Source: JAJTGZ01 sp964403525 (GTDB lineage: Bacteria > Planctomycetota > Phycisphaerae > Phycisphaerales > UBA1924). From it: 64,000 bases of DNA. A program made the position numbers and the translations under genes. The stretch spans positions 1 to 64,000 of the forward strand of contig CAYOGE010000017.1 in NCBI GenBank assembly GCA_964403525.1. The letters are read 5' to 3'. Below are positions 23,840-34,038 of this stretch, piece after piece (position 1 is the first letter of the stretch; each line of letters opens with the position of its first letter). Below the pieces are notes generated by a model that was given only the letters and a program-made list of their open reading frames with translations, did not search any database and was not told where the DNA came from.

Positions 23840-25327
23840 TCAGCCCGGGAGGGATGCGCTGGGGGGCACGTCGGCGCGGTCAGCCGGGGGCGGGGCGGGG
23901 CGGAATCGCCGCGCCAGGACGGCGTTGGCCAGGTCGAGGTCGATCGCCTTGTGCCCGTGCCGATCGAGCCCATCGACCTCGGGCGTGCGGACGATCATCA
24001 TGACGATGCCCGCGAGCATGAGCATGACCGAGAGCCCGCCGACTGAGACTTGCGTCGCGTGGGCGGGTGAGACGACGGCCTTGAGGTGCTCGCCGCCGAC
24101 GCCCGCGAGCACCGCGCCCACGGCGGTAGCGCCGAAGGCGAGCACGGTGACCAGCGCGAGCACGCGCCCACGCATGTGCTCGGGCGCGAGGACCTGCATC
24201 GCGACCCATGACTGGTTGAAGGCCCAGATCCAGAAGAACCCGCAGACGGCCATGGCGGCGTAGCCGGTCCAGAGCGCGGTGGTGAGCGAGAAGAGCGTGA
24301 TCGAGAGGCCCAGCAGTGTGAGGCTCAGGGGCATGAAGTGGTGCTTGGGGTACCAAGGCGGGACCCAGCGGAGGGAGATACCCCCCACCACCGCGCCGAT
24401 GCCCTGCACGGCCAGGAGCGTGCCGCCGGCCTCCTGGGCCGCGTGCTGCTCTTCGATGCCGTAGACGTCGATCACGAAGAGGCTGAGCATGCGCACAAGC
24501 GGCGCCGCGAGGAAGCTCAGCAGCACCTGAGCGATGAGCACCGCGCGCGGGCCGGGCTTGTGGATGACAAACGACCAGGCGGCTTTGAGCTGGCGCAGCA
24601 CGGGCTGACCGTCCTTGGGCGGGGCGGGGGCGTCGGGAGACTTTGAGACGACCCACGCCACGAACATGAACGAGGAGGCGTTGAAGAGCAGGCACGGCGC
24701 GCTGGCGAAGCGTTCCCACCCGGGGATCCGCATGAAGAGGGCGATGACGAATCCGGCGGCGGCGGGGCCGACGACGCGCGCAAGGTTGAACTGGATGCCG
24801 TTGAGCGCGAGGGCGCGGCCGAGTTGCTCGCGGGGAACGAGGCGCGGGGTGAGCACCTGCCACGCGGGGAAGTTGAAGGCGAGCACGCAGCCGTTGAGCA
24901 GGCCCAGCGCGAAGAGCCAGTGCACGGCGGTGCGCGGGTCGTCAAACTGGATCATGCTCACCGCGGTGACGCCGAGCGCAACAACCCCTGCCATCACCTG
25001 CGTGTAGACCAGCAGTGCGCGGCGGTTGAGGCGGTCGGCGGCGAGCCCGCCGAGGAGGCCGAGCACGGCGATGGGGAGCTGCTGCACCAGGCCGAGGGCT
25101 CCCTGGTCGTCGAGGCGGCGGGTCGCCTGGGCGACGAACATGGAGATGGCGAACATCTCCATCCACGTGCCGGTGTTGGAGAGGAACTGGGCGCTGATTA
25201 CGCGCCGGTACTGCACGTTCTTCCAGACGTCGCGGTAGGTGGCCGTCTCGTGGACGATCCCGCGGGTGGTCTGCGCAGCTTTGGCGCCTGGCGGCGAGAC
25301 TGAGATGGGAGGGGCCGACTCCGACAC
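23840..25327 (-). CDS. MFS exporter (EntS/MFS_3-like)
   Basis: 495 residues from GTG 25327, with about 12 hydrophobic segments. The N-terminal part NVQYRRVISAQFLSNTGTWM and the loop GGLAADRLNRRALLVYTQVM (the MFS motif A) are those of the enterobactin-exporter-like branch. Further signatures are LTPRLVPREQLGRALALNGI and GPAAAGFVIALF. The C-terminal half has MQVLAPEHMRGRVLALVTVL. These proton-driven pumps expel siderophores, macrolides or other small molecules; the cargo here is unknown and no siderophore genes are nearby. The acetyltransferase downstream on the same strand may act on the same class of compound (inference). Confidence 0.9.
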   Translation of the reverse strand: MSESAPPISVSPPGAKAAQTTRGIVHETATYRDVWKNVQYRRVISAQFLSNTGTWMEMFAISMFVAQATRRLDDQGALGLVQQLPIAVLGLLGGLAADRLNRRALLVYTQVMAGVVALGVTAVSMIQFDDPRTAVHWLFALGLLNGCVLAFNFPAWQVLTPRLVPREQLGRALALNGIQFNLARVVGPAAAGFVIALFMRIPGWERFASAPCLLFNASSFMFVAWVVSKSPDAPAPPKDGQPVLRQLKAAWSFVIHKPGPRAVLIAQVLLSFLAAPLVRMLSLFVIDVYGIEEQHAAQEAGGTLLAVQGIGAVVGGISLRWVPPWYPKHHFMPLSLTLLGLSITLFSLTTALWTGYAAMAVCGFFWIWAFNQSWVAMQVLAPEHMRGRVLALVTVLAFGATAVGAVLAGVGGEHLKAVVSPAHATQVSVGGLSVMLMLAGIVMMIVRTPEVDGLDRHGHKAIDLDLANAVLARRFRPAPPPADRADVPPSASLPG

Positions 25328-25392
25328 GCGGACTCCGTTCCGACCGGGCGGATTCCCTTAGCGAGGGCGGGAATGCAGGGCGACGTTCGATG

Positions 25393-26202
25393 CTATGCGG
25401 ATGCACGCGGCGCGTCAGCGGGGGCGCCCTGGTGGGCGGCAGACGCGGGCGTGTTGGCGTACCGGCAGCGGCGGACGCCGATGTAGACCAGCGATTCGAA
25501 CGCCAGCATCCCGGCCACCGCGGGAAAGACCAGTTGCGCCACTCGCAGCGACTCGTACCGGTCATTGAACGAGGCGCCGAGCAACCGCCTCGACTGCTGG
25601 TTCCCCCACTCCCAAGCGCACAGGTGCCCGACGGGATCGGTAACCATGATCAGGAACATCAACAGACCGCCGGCGAGCCATCCGACCGAGGCGTGGCTGC
25701 AGACGGTCCACGCGACAGGCCCGGTGATACGCCACCTGCGCGACTCGGCCCGGGCAAAGAAGCGCACGCCGATTGTTTCGATGTACGTCAGCAGGAGGAG
25801 CGCGGCGAGGGCAGCGACCCAGACTCCGAGCGAGCCCACAAGCCACTGGTGGTTGGACCACAGCGGCCCCACCGCCGCAAGCCCGGCGGCGATCATCAGG
25901 TTGACAAACAGGAGGCCCGCGCAGGACTGCGCATCGATCCGCACGCGCCGGAAGAGTTTCGAAGGTGCGCGCAGAACTTCGATGTTGCCGCGGAACCAGC
26001 GGCCGCGCCTAGGGCGGTTGGCGGTTGCTTCGGCTGAGCGGCGCTGGTAGATGCTCCCCGGGCGGTTGCCGGGCCAGCTGAGCCCGGCGGGCTCACCGCA
26101 TTCGGGGCAGGGCTCGGCCCCGGCCAGGCCGCCGATCGCGTAGCCGCACTTCTCGCAGAGGAGGGCGTCGGGGTCTGGGGGTGTGGAGGGCGCTGCGGGC
26201 AC
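25393..26202 (-). CDS. Zinc-ribbon membrane protein of unknown function
   Basis: 269 residues from GTG 26202. A zinc ribbon lies at residues 16-37 (LLCEKCGYAIGGLAG, then EPCPECGEPAGL: CxxC...CxxC), followed by an Arg-rich linker. The remainder holds four or five membrane helices, e.g. GLLFVNLMIAAGLAAVG, LGVWVAALAALLLLTYIE, GWLAGGLLMFLIMVTDP and LVFPAVAGMLAFESLVYIGV. This layout, a cytosolic zinc ribbon plus a small Yip1-like helical domain, is abundant in Planctomycetota (from memory). No function is known to me. No partner gene is evident; the MFS gene is 65 bases downstream. Confidence 0.75.
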   Translation of the reverse strand: MPAAPSTPPDPDALLCEKCGYAIGGLAGAEPCPECGEPAGLSWPGNRPGSIYQRRSAEATANRPRRGRWFRGNIEVLRAPSKLFRRVRIDAQSCAGLLFVNLMIAAGLAAVGPLWSNHQWLVGSLGVWVAALAALLLLTYIETIGVRFFARAESRRWRITGPVAWTVCSHASVGWLAGGLLMFLIMVTDPVGHLCAWEWGNQQSRRLLGASFNDRYESLRVAQLVFPAVAGMLAFESLVYIGVRRCRYANTPASAAHQGAPADAPRASA

Positions 26203-26313
26203 GGGGGAGGGTATCTGTTTGGCGTGAGTGCGGGTTCAGTTGGTCGCGCGAGCGTCCGATAGATTCAGCATCCCCGGCGACGGGGGTTCGCACAACCGCA
26301 AAGAGAGCGCACG

Positions 26314-26712
26314 ATGAAACTCAACACCGACCGCCGCCGCTTCCCGCGCTTCGACCTTGAGGCGATGTACACCACGATCGCCGTCCGCACGCTGGAGACC
26401 GATGCGTTTGAGCTGCAGGGGCACGCCTACGACGTGAGCGAGGGCGGCCTGCGCTTCGAGCTTGACCGCGGCATCGAGTGCGGCACGCAGGTGGCGATCA
26501 TGATCAACCTGCCGACGATGAACACGGGCGTCGACACCTTTGGGCCCGACAACGCTGTGTACGTCTTCGCCACGGTGGTGTGGATCGAGGATGAGAACGA
26601 GGCGGGCCCGATCAAGATGGCCGCGGTCTTCAACCGCTGGGCACGGCAGGGTGACCACGAGCGGCTGCTGGCAGAGCTTCGCAAGGGGACGTATCGGCGT
26701 CAGGCGGCTTGA
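26314..26712 (+). CDS. Single-domain PilZ protein
   Basis: 132 residues that are nearly all PilZ domain. The RxxxR motif is DRRRFPRFDL at residues 6-15, and the second motif is AYDVSEGGLRFELDRGI at residues 43-59. The rest of the barrel has CGTQVAIMINLPTM and VFATVVWIEDENEAGPIKM. Both c-di-GMP-contacting motifs are intact, so binding is likely. Stand-alone PilZ proteins of this length resemble YcgR-type brakes or alginate/type IV pilus adaptors. The flanking genes give no target. It starts 111 bases from the divergent zinc-ribbon membrane gene. Confidence 0.9.
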   Translation: MKLNTDRRRFPRFDLEAMYTTIAVRTLETDAFELQGHAYDVSEGGLRFELDRGIECGTQVAIMINLPTMNTGVDTFGPDNAVYVFATVVWIEDENEAGPIKMAAVFNRWARQGDHERLLAELRKGTYRRQAA

Positions 26713-26834
26713 CCGGCGTAAGCGGTCGCGGCCGCCCACTTGCACCGCAGTGAGGTTCGCAGGCTGTTCGCGTGTTCTTTGCCCGTGCTAGCCCGGAAAG
26801 TCGGTAGACTCGCATGAGTGACTGGAGTCACCCC

Positions 26835-27803
26835 ATGCGCAACCGATCCGCACCGTCAATCGTACCATCCGCACTCTTTTTGGCTGCGATGCTGGCTCAT
26901 GGCGGCACGCTGCTGGCCGACACGAACAACACCGCGCGCGTCACGATCTCACCGAGCTTCGGAGGTGGGTCGGGTCCTGTGGACAACATTGTTGACCACA
27001 GCGGTGCGTGCGATGCAAGCGGGATGGCCACGGGCGGCTTCAATTCGAGCGGCAGCGGCACGTGTCACGTGGTCTACGGCTATGTGAGAGTGGGCGGCGA
27101 GGCAACCGGCTCTCTCAACACCGGGTGCCTGGGGACCTTTCGCGACACGGTCACGCTTGTTGCACCCGGAGTGCCCAACGGCGGCCAGTGCGTGGTGTCG
27201 TACAGCGTGGCTGTACACGGCATGATCAGCGCAACCAGCGGCGCCTCTGGCGCATCGTGGTCGCTCCGTGCCGACCTGGGCGACGGGGCATTCGACATGT
27301 TCGCGGACGGGGGCGTGTTCAGCCCTGATCTGAACGCCCCCCCTACCGGCAGCGCGCTGGGGAGCACGTTCACCTCCACGCCCACGATCGGTGCCGGTCT
27401 GGCTCTCCCTCTGCTTGTCCAGTTTCGAGGCAGCGCCAGCGCTGGCAACAACAGCAACAGCGCAGGGCACGCGTCGTTTGGCAACCTCACGTGCAGGTGG
27501 CTTGGGATCAACTCTGTTACCTACAACGGAAACCCGGTGCTGAACTGGTCGGTCACATCGCAGTCGGGAACGAACTGGGGTGGCCCGGTCACCCCGTGCC
27601 CGGCTGATCTGGGCGGCCAAGGCGGGGTCCACGCGCCCGACGGGGTGCTGGACAACAACGACTTCATCGTCTTCATCGACGACTTCTTTGCGCAGGACCC
27701 GGCGGCGGATGTGGGCGTGCAAGGGGGCGTTGCCGGGCACGATGGAGTGTTTGACAACAACGACTTCATCGTGTTCATCGGCCTGTTCTTTGCGGGGTGC
27801 TGA
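26835..27803 (+). CDS. Secreted protein with C-terminal GC-type dockerin
   Basis: 322 residues from ATG 26835, which starts a clear signal peptide (MRNRSAPSIVPSALFLAAML, cleaved after LLA). The ectodomain of about 245 residues is Gly/Ser/Thr-rich with a beta-sandwich look and a few Cys. The end holds two copies of a 34-codon unit: CPADLGGQGGVHAPDGVLDN followed by NDFIVFIDDFF, and ADVGVQGGVAGHDGVFDNND followed by FIVFIGLFFAGC. The Asp/Asn spacing is that of a calcium-binding EF-hand/dockerin loop, and the chain stops at Gly-Cys. This fits the GC-type dockerin domain, which I associate with Phycisphaerae and which is thought to be a surface-sorting or anchoring signal. No cohesin or sorting gene is in the window. 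Confidence 0.85.
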   Translation: MRNRSAPSIVPSALFLAAMLAHGGTLLADTNNTARVTISPSFGGGSGPVDNIVDHSGACDASGMATGGFNSSGSGTCHVVYGYVRVGGEATGSLNTGCLGTFRDTVTLVAPGVPNGGQCVVSYSVAVHGMISATSGASGASWSLRADLGDGAFDMFADGGVFSPDLNAPPTGSALGSTFTSTPTIGAGLALPLLVQFRGSASAGNNSNSAGHASFGNLTCRWLGINSVTYNGNPVLNWSVTSQSGTNWGGPVTPCPADLGGQGGVHAPDGVLDNNDFIVFIDDFFAQDPAADVGVQGGVAGHDGVFDNNDFIVFIGLFFAGC

Positions 27804-28079
27804 GGCGTAACTGGCGGCGGTTGGCCCCCTCGAAATTGGAAACGGGCACAGGCGGGAGCTGGACAGAGCCAACGTCCCCGTTTCGCAAAGCTGAAGGGTT
27901 CGCTGCGGCGGCAGCCTGTGGCGAATTCACTCAGCCCGCGGGCACGACTAGAGACTGAGGGACAGGGCGAACGAGGGTTTCTCCTCGGGAGACTCGGTTG
28001 AGCGCTCTCGGAAACCGACCCGGCTGGCGTAATGCGGCCATCGGCCTGCACCCCTACTCCAAGTCCCCTACGCTCTGCT
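27804..28079. other. 276-base intergenic region upstream of obg
   Basis: No gene seen. The region must hold the obg promoter, but I find no strong -35/-10 pair. Confidence 0.35.
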
Positions 28080-29453
28080 ATGTTCGTCGACTCTGCAGTC
28101 ATCACCGTCTACGCCGGCAACGGCGGCGCTGGCAACGTTTCGTTCCGCCGCGAGAAGTTCGAGCCCAAGGGGGGGCCCGCGGGCGGCGACGGTGGGCGCG
28201 GCGGCGATGTGGTCTTCCACACCGACGACGGGATCAACACGCTCTTTGACTTCCGCGGGCGACCCGATTGGAAGGCGCAGGGGGGCGAGCGCGGGCGCAA
28301 GAAGCAGCAGCACGGCGCCGACGGCAACCACCTGATCATCCGCGTTCCGCCGGGCACGCTCATCTTTGACGCCAAGACCGGTGAGCAGCTCGCCGACCTT
28401 GGGCCGAACCAGGAGTTCGTCGCGGCGCGCGGCGGGCACGGCGGCTTTGGCAACGAGCACTACAAGAGCCCGACGAACCAGACGCCCACGTACGCCCACC
28501 CCGGCCAGGAAGGCGAGGTGCGCGAGCTGCGCCTTGAGCTGAAGCTGCTGGCGGATGTCGGCCTGCTGGGCCTGCCCAACGCGGGCAAGAGCACGCTGCT
28601 CAAAGCCCTGACGCACGCGAACCCGAAGATCGCGGCGTATCCGTTCACGACGCTGAGCCCGCAGCTGGGCGTCGCGGAACTCGACCCCACACGGCGGCTG
28701 GTCGTTGCGGACATCCCCGGCCTGATCGAGGGCGCTTCGCAGGGTGTGGGCCTGGGGATCGAGTTCCTCAAGCACATCGAACGCACCAAGGTGCTGGTGC
28801 ACCTGCTGGATGTCATGCCCCCCGACGGCAGCGACCCGGCAACGAACTACAGGACGATCCGCAACGAACTGGAGCAGTACTCGGCGCCCCTGGCGGAGCG
28901 CGAAGAGGTCATCTGCCTCAACAAGCTCGACCTGCTTGAGAACGACGCGGCACGCGCCGAGGCGGTCAAGTCGCTGCGTGCGCGGCTGAAGCTGGGTCGC
29001 GAGGTGCGCGTGATGCCCTTGAGCGGCGCGTCGCACATCGGTACACGCGAGCTGTTGGAGATGCTCTGGACGATCGTTCAGGGAAAGGCCTCCGGCTGGA
29101 ACAGAGGTCCCGCCCCGCGGGCCGCGGGCGGCATGTCTGCCAACCGTCGCAAGGCAGCGAACGCGCCGGCGAACCCCACCCCGCCCGACCGGGACATGCA
29201 GCGCCGGCCGGCGGTTGCGCTGAAGGGGAAGGCGATCAAGACCGAGGCCAAGCGGCTGGAGTCGCTGCCGACTTCACGCACCGGCAAGCCGGGCAAAAAG
29301 GCCGCGCCCGCGAAAGCGGTCCGACCGGTGGCCAAGCGCAAGCCCGTCAAGCAGAAAGCCGCGGCCAAGCGACCGTTGGCGAAGAAGGCACTGCGCAAGA
29401 TTGCCAAGAGTCCCGCACGCAAGACGGCGGCCAAGAAGAAGGCCAAGCGGTAG
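28080..29453 (+). CDS. obg: GTPase Obg/CgtA with long lysine-alanine tail
   Basis: 457 residues from ATG 28080. The N-terminal Obg fold has its glycine-rich comb (VYAGNGGAGNVSFRREKFEP, GGPAGGDGGRGGDV, AARGGHGGFGNEH). The G domain follows: G1 GLPNAGKSTLL, G2 AYPFTTLSP, G3 DIPGLIEGAS, G4 NKLD. Obg binds the 50S subunit and links ribosome maturation with the stringent response. The normal C-terminal OCT domain is replaced after about residue 336 by a 120-residue tail very rich in Lys, Ala, Pro and Arg (AKRKPVKQKAAAKRPLAKKA), like histone H1 or the tails of bacterial DNA/RNA-binding proteins. Similar basic tails may be frequent in high-GC bacteria, but on Obg I find it unusual. Confidence 0.95.
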   Translation: MFVDSAVITVYAGNGGAGNVSFRREKFEPKGGPAGGDGGRGGDVVFHTDDGINTLFDFRGRPDWKAQGGERGRKKQQHGADGNHLIIRVPPGTLIFDAKTGEQLADLGPNQEFVAARGGHGGFGNEHYKSPTNQTPTYAHPGQEGEVRELRLELKLLADVGLLGLPNAGKSTLLKALTHANPKIAAYPFTTLSPQLGVAELDPTRRLVVADIPGLIEGASQGVGLGIEFLKHIERTKVLVHLLDVMPPDGSDPATNYRTIRNELEQYSAPLAEREEVICLNKLDLLENDAARAEAVKSLRARLKLGREVRVMPLSGASHIGTRELLEMLWTIVQGKASGWNRGPAPRAAGGMSANRRKAANAPANPTPPDRDMQRRPAVALKGKAIKTEAKRLESLPTSRTGKPGKKAAPAKAVRPVAKRKPVKQKAAAKRPLAKKALRKIAKSPARKTAAKKKAKR

Positions 29454-29461
29454 GCGACCGC

Positions 29462-30091
29462 TCACGCCCCGCGCAGCACAAACCGCACCAGCCACTCGGG
29501 GTTTCCCTGCTTGTGCTTTCCGCCCCCACCCTTGATCGGCGAGGGCGTTTTGCCCGCGACGGTGAGCGGGAGTGTGGCGCAGACCTCGGCGATTACGGTG
29601 TCGGTCACGGCAGCGGCTTCATCGTCGGCGAGGATGCCGCGGGCGGACTTGTCCTTGCTGCTGCGCTCGTAGTGGGGCTTGACGAGGGCGATGATGCCGC
29701 CGGCGGCGCCGGGCCTGAGCCACTTGATCGCGGCGGGGAGGGCGAAGCGCATGGGCGTCCAGCTCACGTCCATCACGACCAGGTCTGCGGGCTCGGAGGG
29801 CTCGGCGTGGAGGGCGTTTGTTCGCTCCATCACGCGGACACGCGGGTCGGTGCGCAGCTTGTAGGCGAGCACGCCGTAGCCGGTGTCGACGCTGATCACA
29901 CGCGCTGCGCCGCGCAGCAGCAGGCAGTGGGTGAACCCGCCGGTTGAGCACCCAAGGTCGGCGCAGGTCCAGCCGCGGGGGTCGAGGTTCAGCGTGTCAA
30001 GCGCGTGGGCGAGCTTGAGCCCGCCGCGTGAGACGTAGGGGCAGGGGTCGCCGTCTGGCGGAGGGGCGGGCGAAGGGGGCCGCGCGTTCAT
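29462..30091 (-). CDS. TlyA/RrmJ-like rRNA methyltransferase lacking the S4 domain
   Basis: 209 residues. SAM-dependent methyltransferase of the TlyA (16S/23S 2'-O-ribose) and FtsJ clan. Signatures are PYVSRGGLKLAHALDTLNLD, then CADLGCSTGGFTHCLLLRGA (SAM-binding motif I), VDTGYGVLAYKLRTDPRV, LVVMDVSWTPMRFALP and IALVKPHYE (catalytic Asp and Lys). TlyA normally begins with an S4 RNA-binding domain of about 60 residues; this chain starts directly at the methyltransferase. Its ATG overlaps the stop of the upstream lpxI gene (ATGA, 30088-30091), so the two are translationally coupled. The target ribose is unknown; without S4, recognition must differ. Confidence 0.87.
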   Translation of the reverse strand: MNARPPSPAPPPDGDPCPYVSRGGLKLAHALDTLNLDPRGWTCADLGCSTGGFTHCLLLRGAARVISVDTGYGVLAYKLRTDPRVRVMERTNALHAEPSEPADLVVMDVSWTPMRFALPAAIKWLRPGAAGGIIALVKPHYERSSKDKSARGILADDEAAAVTDTVIAEVCATLPLTVAGKTPSPIKGGGGKHKQGNPEWLVRFVLRGA

Positions 30092-31089
30092 GAACCGTTG
30101 ACCATCGTGCGGAGGCCGGCGCCGAGCACGCCGGGCCCGGCCATGGGCACACCCACGACCGCGACGCCGAGCTGGTCGGCGGCCTCGAGCATCTTGATCT
30201 TGTCGATCATGATCACGTTGCCGCTGGCAACGGCCAGGCAGGTGCCGCCGGCCGCGGCGAGGTTCTCGACGGTCTGCACGCCGACGGTGGGGACGTCGCT
30301 TCGCCGGTCGTGCCCGGAGCGTGCGCCCTTGCAGAGGGTCCATCCGCCGCGCCGGCAGAGGATGCCGGAGCGTTCGATCATCTTGTCGGTCCCTTCGATC
30401 CCCTCGACGGCGATGATGTCACGGTCTTTGACGGCGACGGCCTGACCGATGTCGAGCCGGAGCAGCTCGCCCAGCAGCGGCCAGGCGAACTGGTAATCGA
30501 CGCGTTCGTCGGAGGTGGGCTGGCGGCTGGTCATCACGCCGGGTGAGGCGAGGTGGTTGTCGATCGGCGCGGTGGAGTCGAGCAGTTGCACGCCGGAGAG
30601 CTCGAGCTGGCGGGCGACAAAGCCGAGCAGCACGTGCGAGCGGCGGTCGTGGCGGAGGGTCCGGTAGTAGCCGATGAGCGTGGCGAAGTCTGGCACGTGC
30701 CGGACGAGCTTCCACGGGTCGAACATCAGCTTGGCCTTGTCGACGCGCCCGACCATGATCGCGTGCGACACGCCCATGTGGCGGAGCTTGCGCCCCCACC
30801 CACCGACGCGCAGCAGCCCAACCTGCTGGAAGCTGGCGCACATGGGCGGGAGCATCGGGTCAAACTGTTCGGCGAGACCGAGCCCGTGCACAGGGTGGCC
30901 GCCCGCGCGGAGGCCTTCGGCGACGAGCACGGGCAGCCGCCCGCCCCCGGCGATCAGGCCGATCGGTGTGCCCGGCGGGGGCGGGTCGCTCAGGATGGTC
31001 AGTGCGCTGGTCAAATGGAGTGCAGGAGCATCGCGGGACGGGAATCGCCGCCCCGTCCCCGCGTGCGCGAAGGATATCAGCCTTCGCAC
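30088..31089 (-). CDS. lpxI: UDP-2,3-diacylglucosamine pyrophosphatase LpxI
   Basis: Up to 333 residues. LpxI (DUF1009 family) cleaves UDP-2,3-diacylglucosamine to lipid X, the step before the lipid A disaccharide, and replaces LpxH in many bacteria. The N-domain begins IGLIAGGGRLPVLVAEGLRA and holds GRVDKAKLMFDP; the C-domain has GQAVAVKDRDIIAVEGIEGT, DKMIERSG, RSDVPTVGVQTVENLAAAGG and GVAVVGVPMAGPG, all characteristic. The start is unsure: GTG 31089 gives an unlike leader of 40 residues, while TTG 31014 would begin closer to the conserved region. The downstream methyltransferase overlaps by ATGA. With kdsD/kdsC/lptC elsewhere in this window it shows that this organism makes true LPS. Confidence 0.92.
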   Translation of the reverse strand: MRRLISFAHAGTGRRFPSRDAPALHLTSALTILSDPPPPGTPIGLIAGGGRLPVLVAEGLRAGGHPVHGLGLAEQFDPMLPPMCASFQQVGLLRVGGWGRKLRHMGVSHAIMVGRVDKAKLMFDPWKLVRHVPDFATLIGYYRTLRHDRRSHVLLGFVARQLELSGVQLLDSTAPIDNHLASPGVMTSRQPTSDERVDYQFAWPLLGELLRLDIGQAVAVKDRDIIAVEGIEGTDKMIERSGILCRRGGWTLCKGARSGHDRRSDVPTVGVQTVENLAAAGGTCLAVASGNVIMIDKIKMLEAADQLGVAVVGVPMAGPGVLGAGLRTMVNGS

Positions 31090-31128
31090 CGGGAGCCCAC
31101 CCGCCTGGGTCGCCGGAACGACGGCAAC

Positions 31129-33369
<2,241 letters not shown>

Positions 33370-33615
33370 GGCAGGCTCCGACACTTCTGCGTGGGTGTAA
33401 CCGCCGAGCACGCGAGTGGATGTGCGCGGCACTGCCCTCGCTATCGAGTCACGATAAAACCCAATTCATGCTCGCCGGCAAAGCGAGCGAATCTGTTCAC
33501 GATTGGTGGGGCGATTACACTCGAACAGGCGGCTGCATGGACGCGGTGCTTGGGTTATCAGCCGCGCGCCAGGACCGGCCGGGGGGAGTTTGGCTGCGAG
33601 CAAAGAACTTGGCGT

Positions 33616-34038
33616 TCAAGCAGGTGCGTGTCCGAAGAGACGGCGCGACAGGGTCTGAATGCATCGCCGCGACTTTGGCGTGAGCGTTGCCCCGCTTTCG
33701 CGCCCCGCCCACGCGGCCATCGCCGATTCGAAGGCCCCCCTGCTGATCAGCAGCGTCGCGGCGGGCGTGCCCGACGCGCGAGCGGCCGCCCGCAGGACCA
33801 GCAGTTGAAACGGCGAGAGACGCCAGAAGAGGGTCTGCAGGGTGAGGGCCCGCGCGTGAGGCGGCATGCGCAGCCACACACTGACGGCCACCGCCAGGAG
33901 AACCGTGACGCCGATCGCTACGCCCCACACCGTCATCGTGTAGCCGACGGGCCAGGGCTCTGAGAGGCTCGGCGGCTCGGTCACCAGGCGGACGGGGGTC
34001 ACCTGAAGCAGGGCCGGGGGGAGGGACGGCGCGCTCAT
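33616..34038 (-). CDS. Small single-pass membrane protein coupled to the HEAT gene
   Basis: 140 residues. After about 30 residues comes one membrane helix (MTVWGVAIGVTVLLAVAVSV). A cytosolic C-terminal half of about 80 residues is basic and helical (FWRLSPFQLLVLRAAARASG, then ATLLISRGAFESAMAAWAGR). The pattern of a helix-turn-helix-like ALL-x-S-R-G-x-F-E-x-A may be a small binding fold. Its ATG overlaps the stop of the upstream HEAT-repeat gene by ATGA, so the two proteins are probably made in fixed ratio and act together. I do not recognise a family. Confidence 0.7.
   Translation of the reverse strand: MSAPSLPPALLQVTPVRLVTEPPSLSEPWPVGYTMTVWGVAIGVTVLLAVAVSVWLRMPPHARALTLQTLFWRLSPFQLLVLRAAARASGTPAATLLISRGAFESAMAAWAGRESGATLTPKSRRCIQTLSRRLFGHAPA

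Noticed and set aside
33391..33963. 190-codon plus-strand frame between the sensor kinase and HEAT region
   Set aside because: No ribosome site, no domain, and it runs antisense through the coupled membrane protein.
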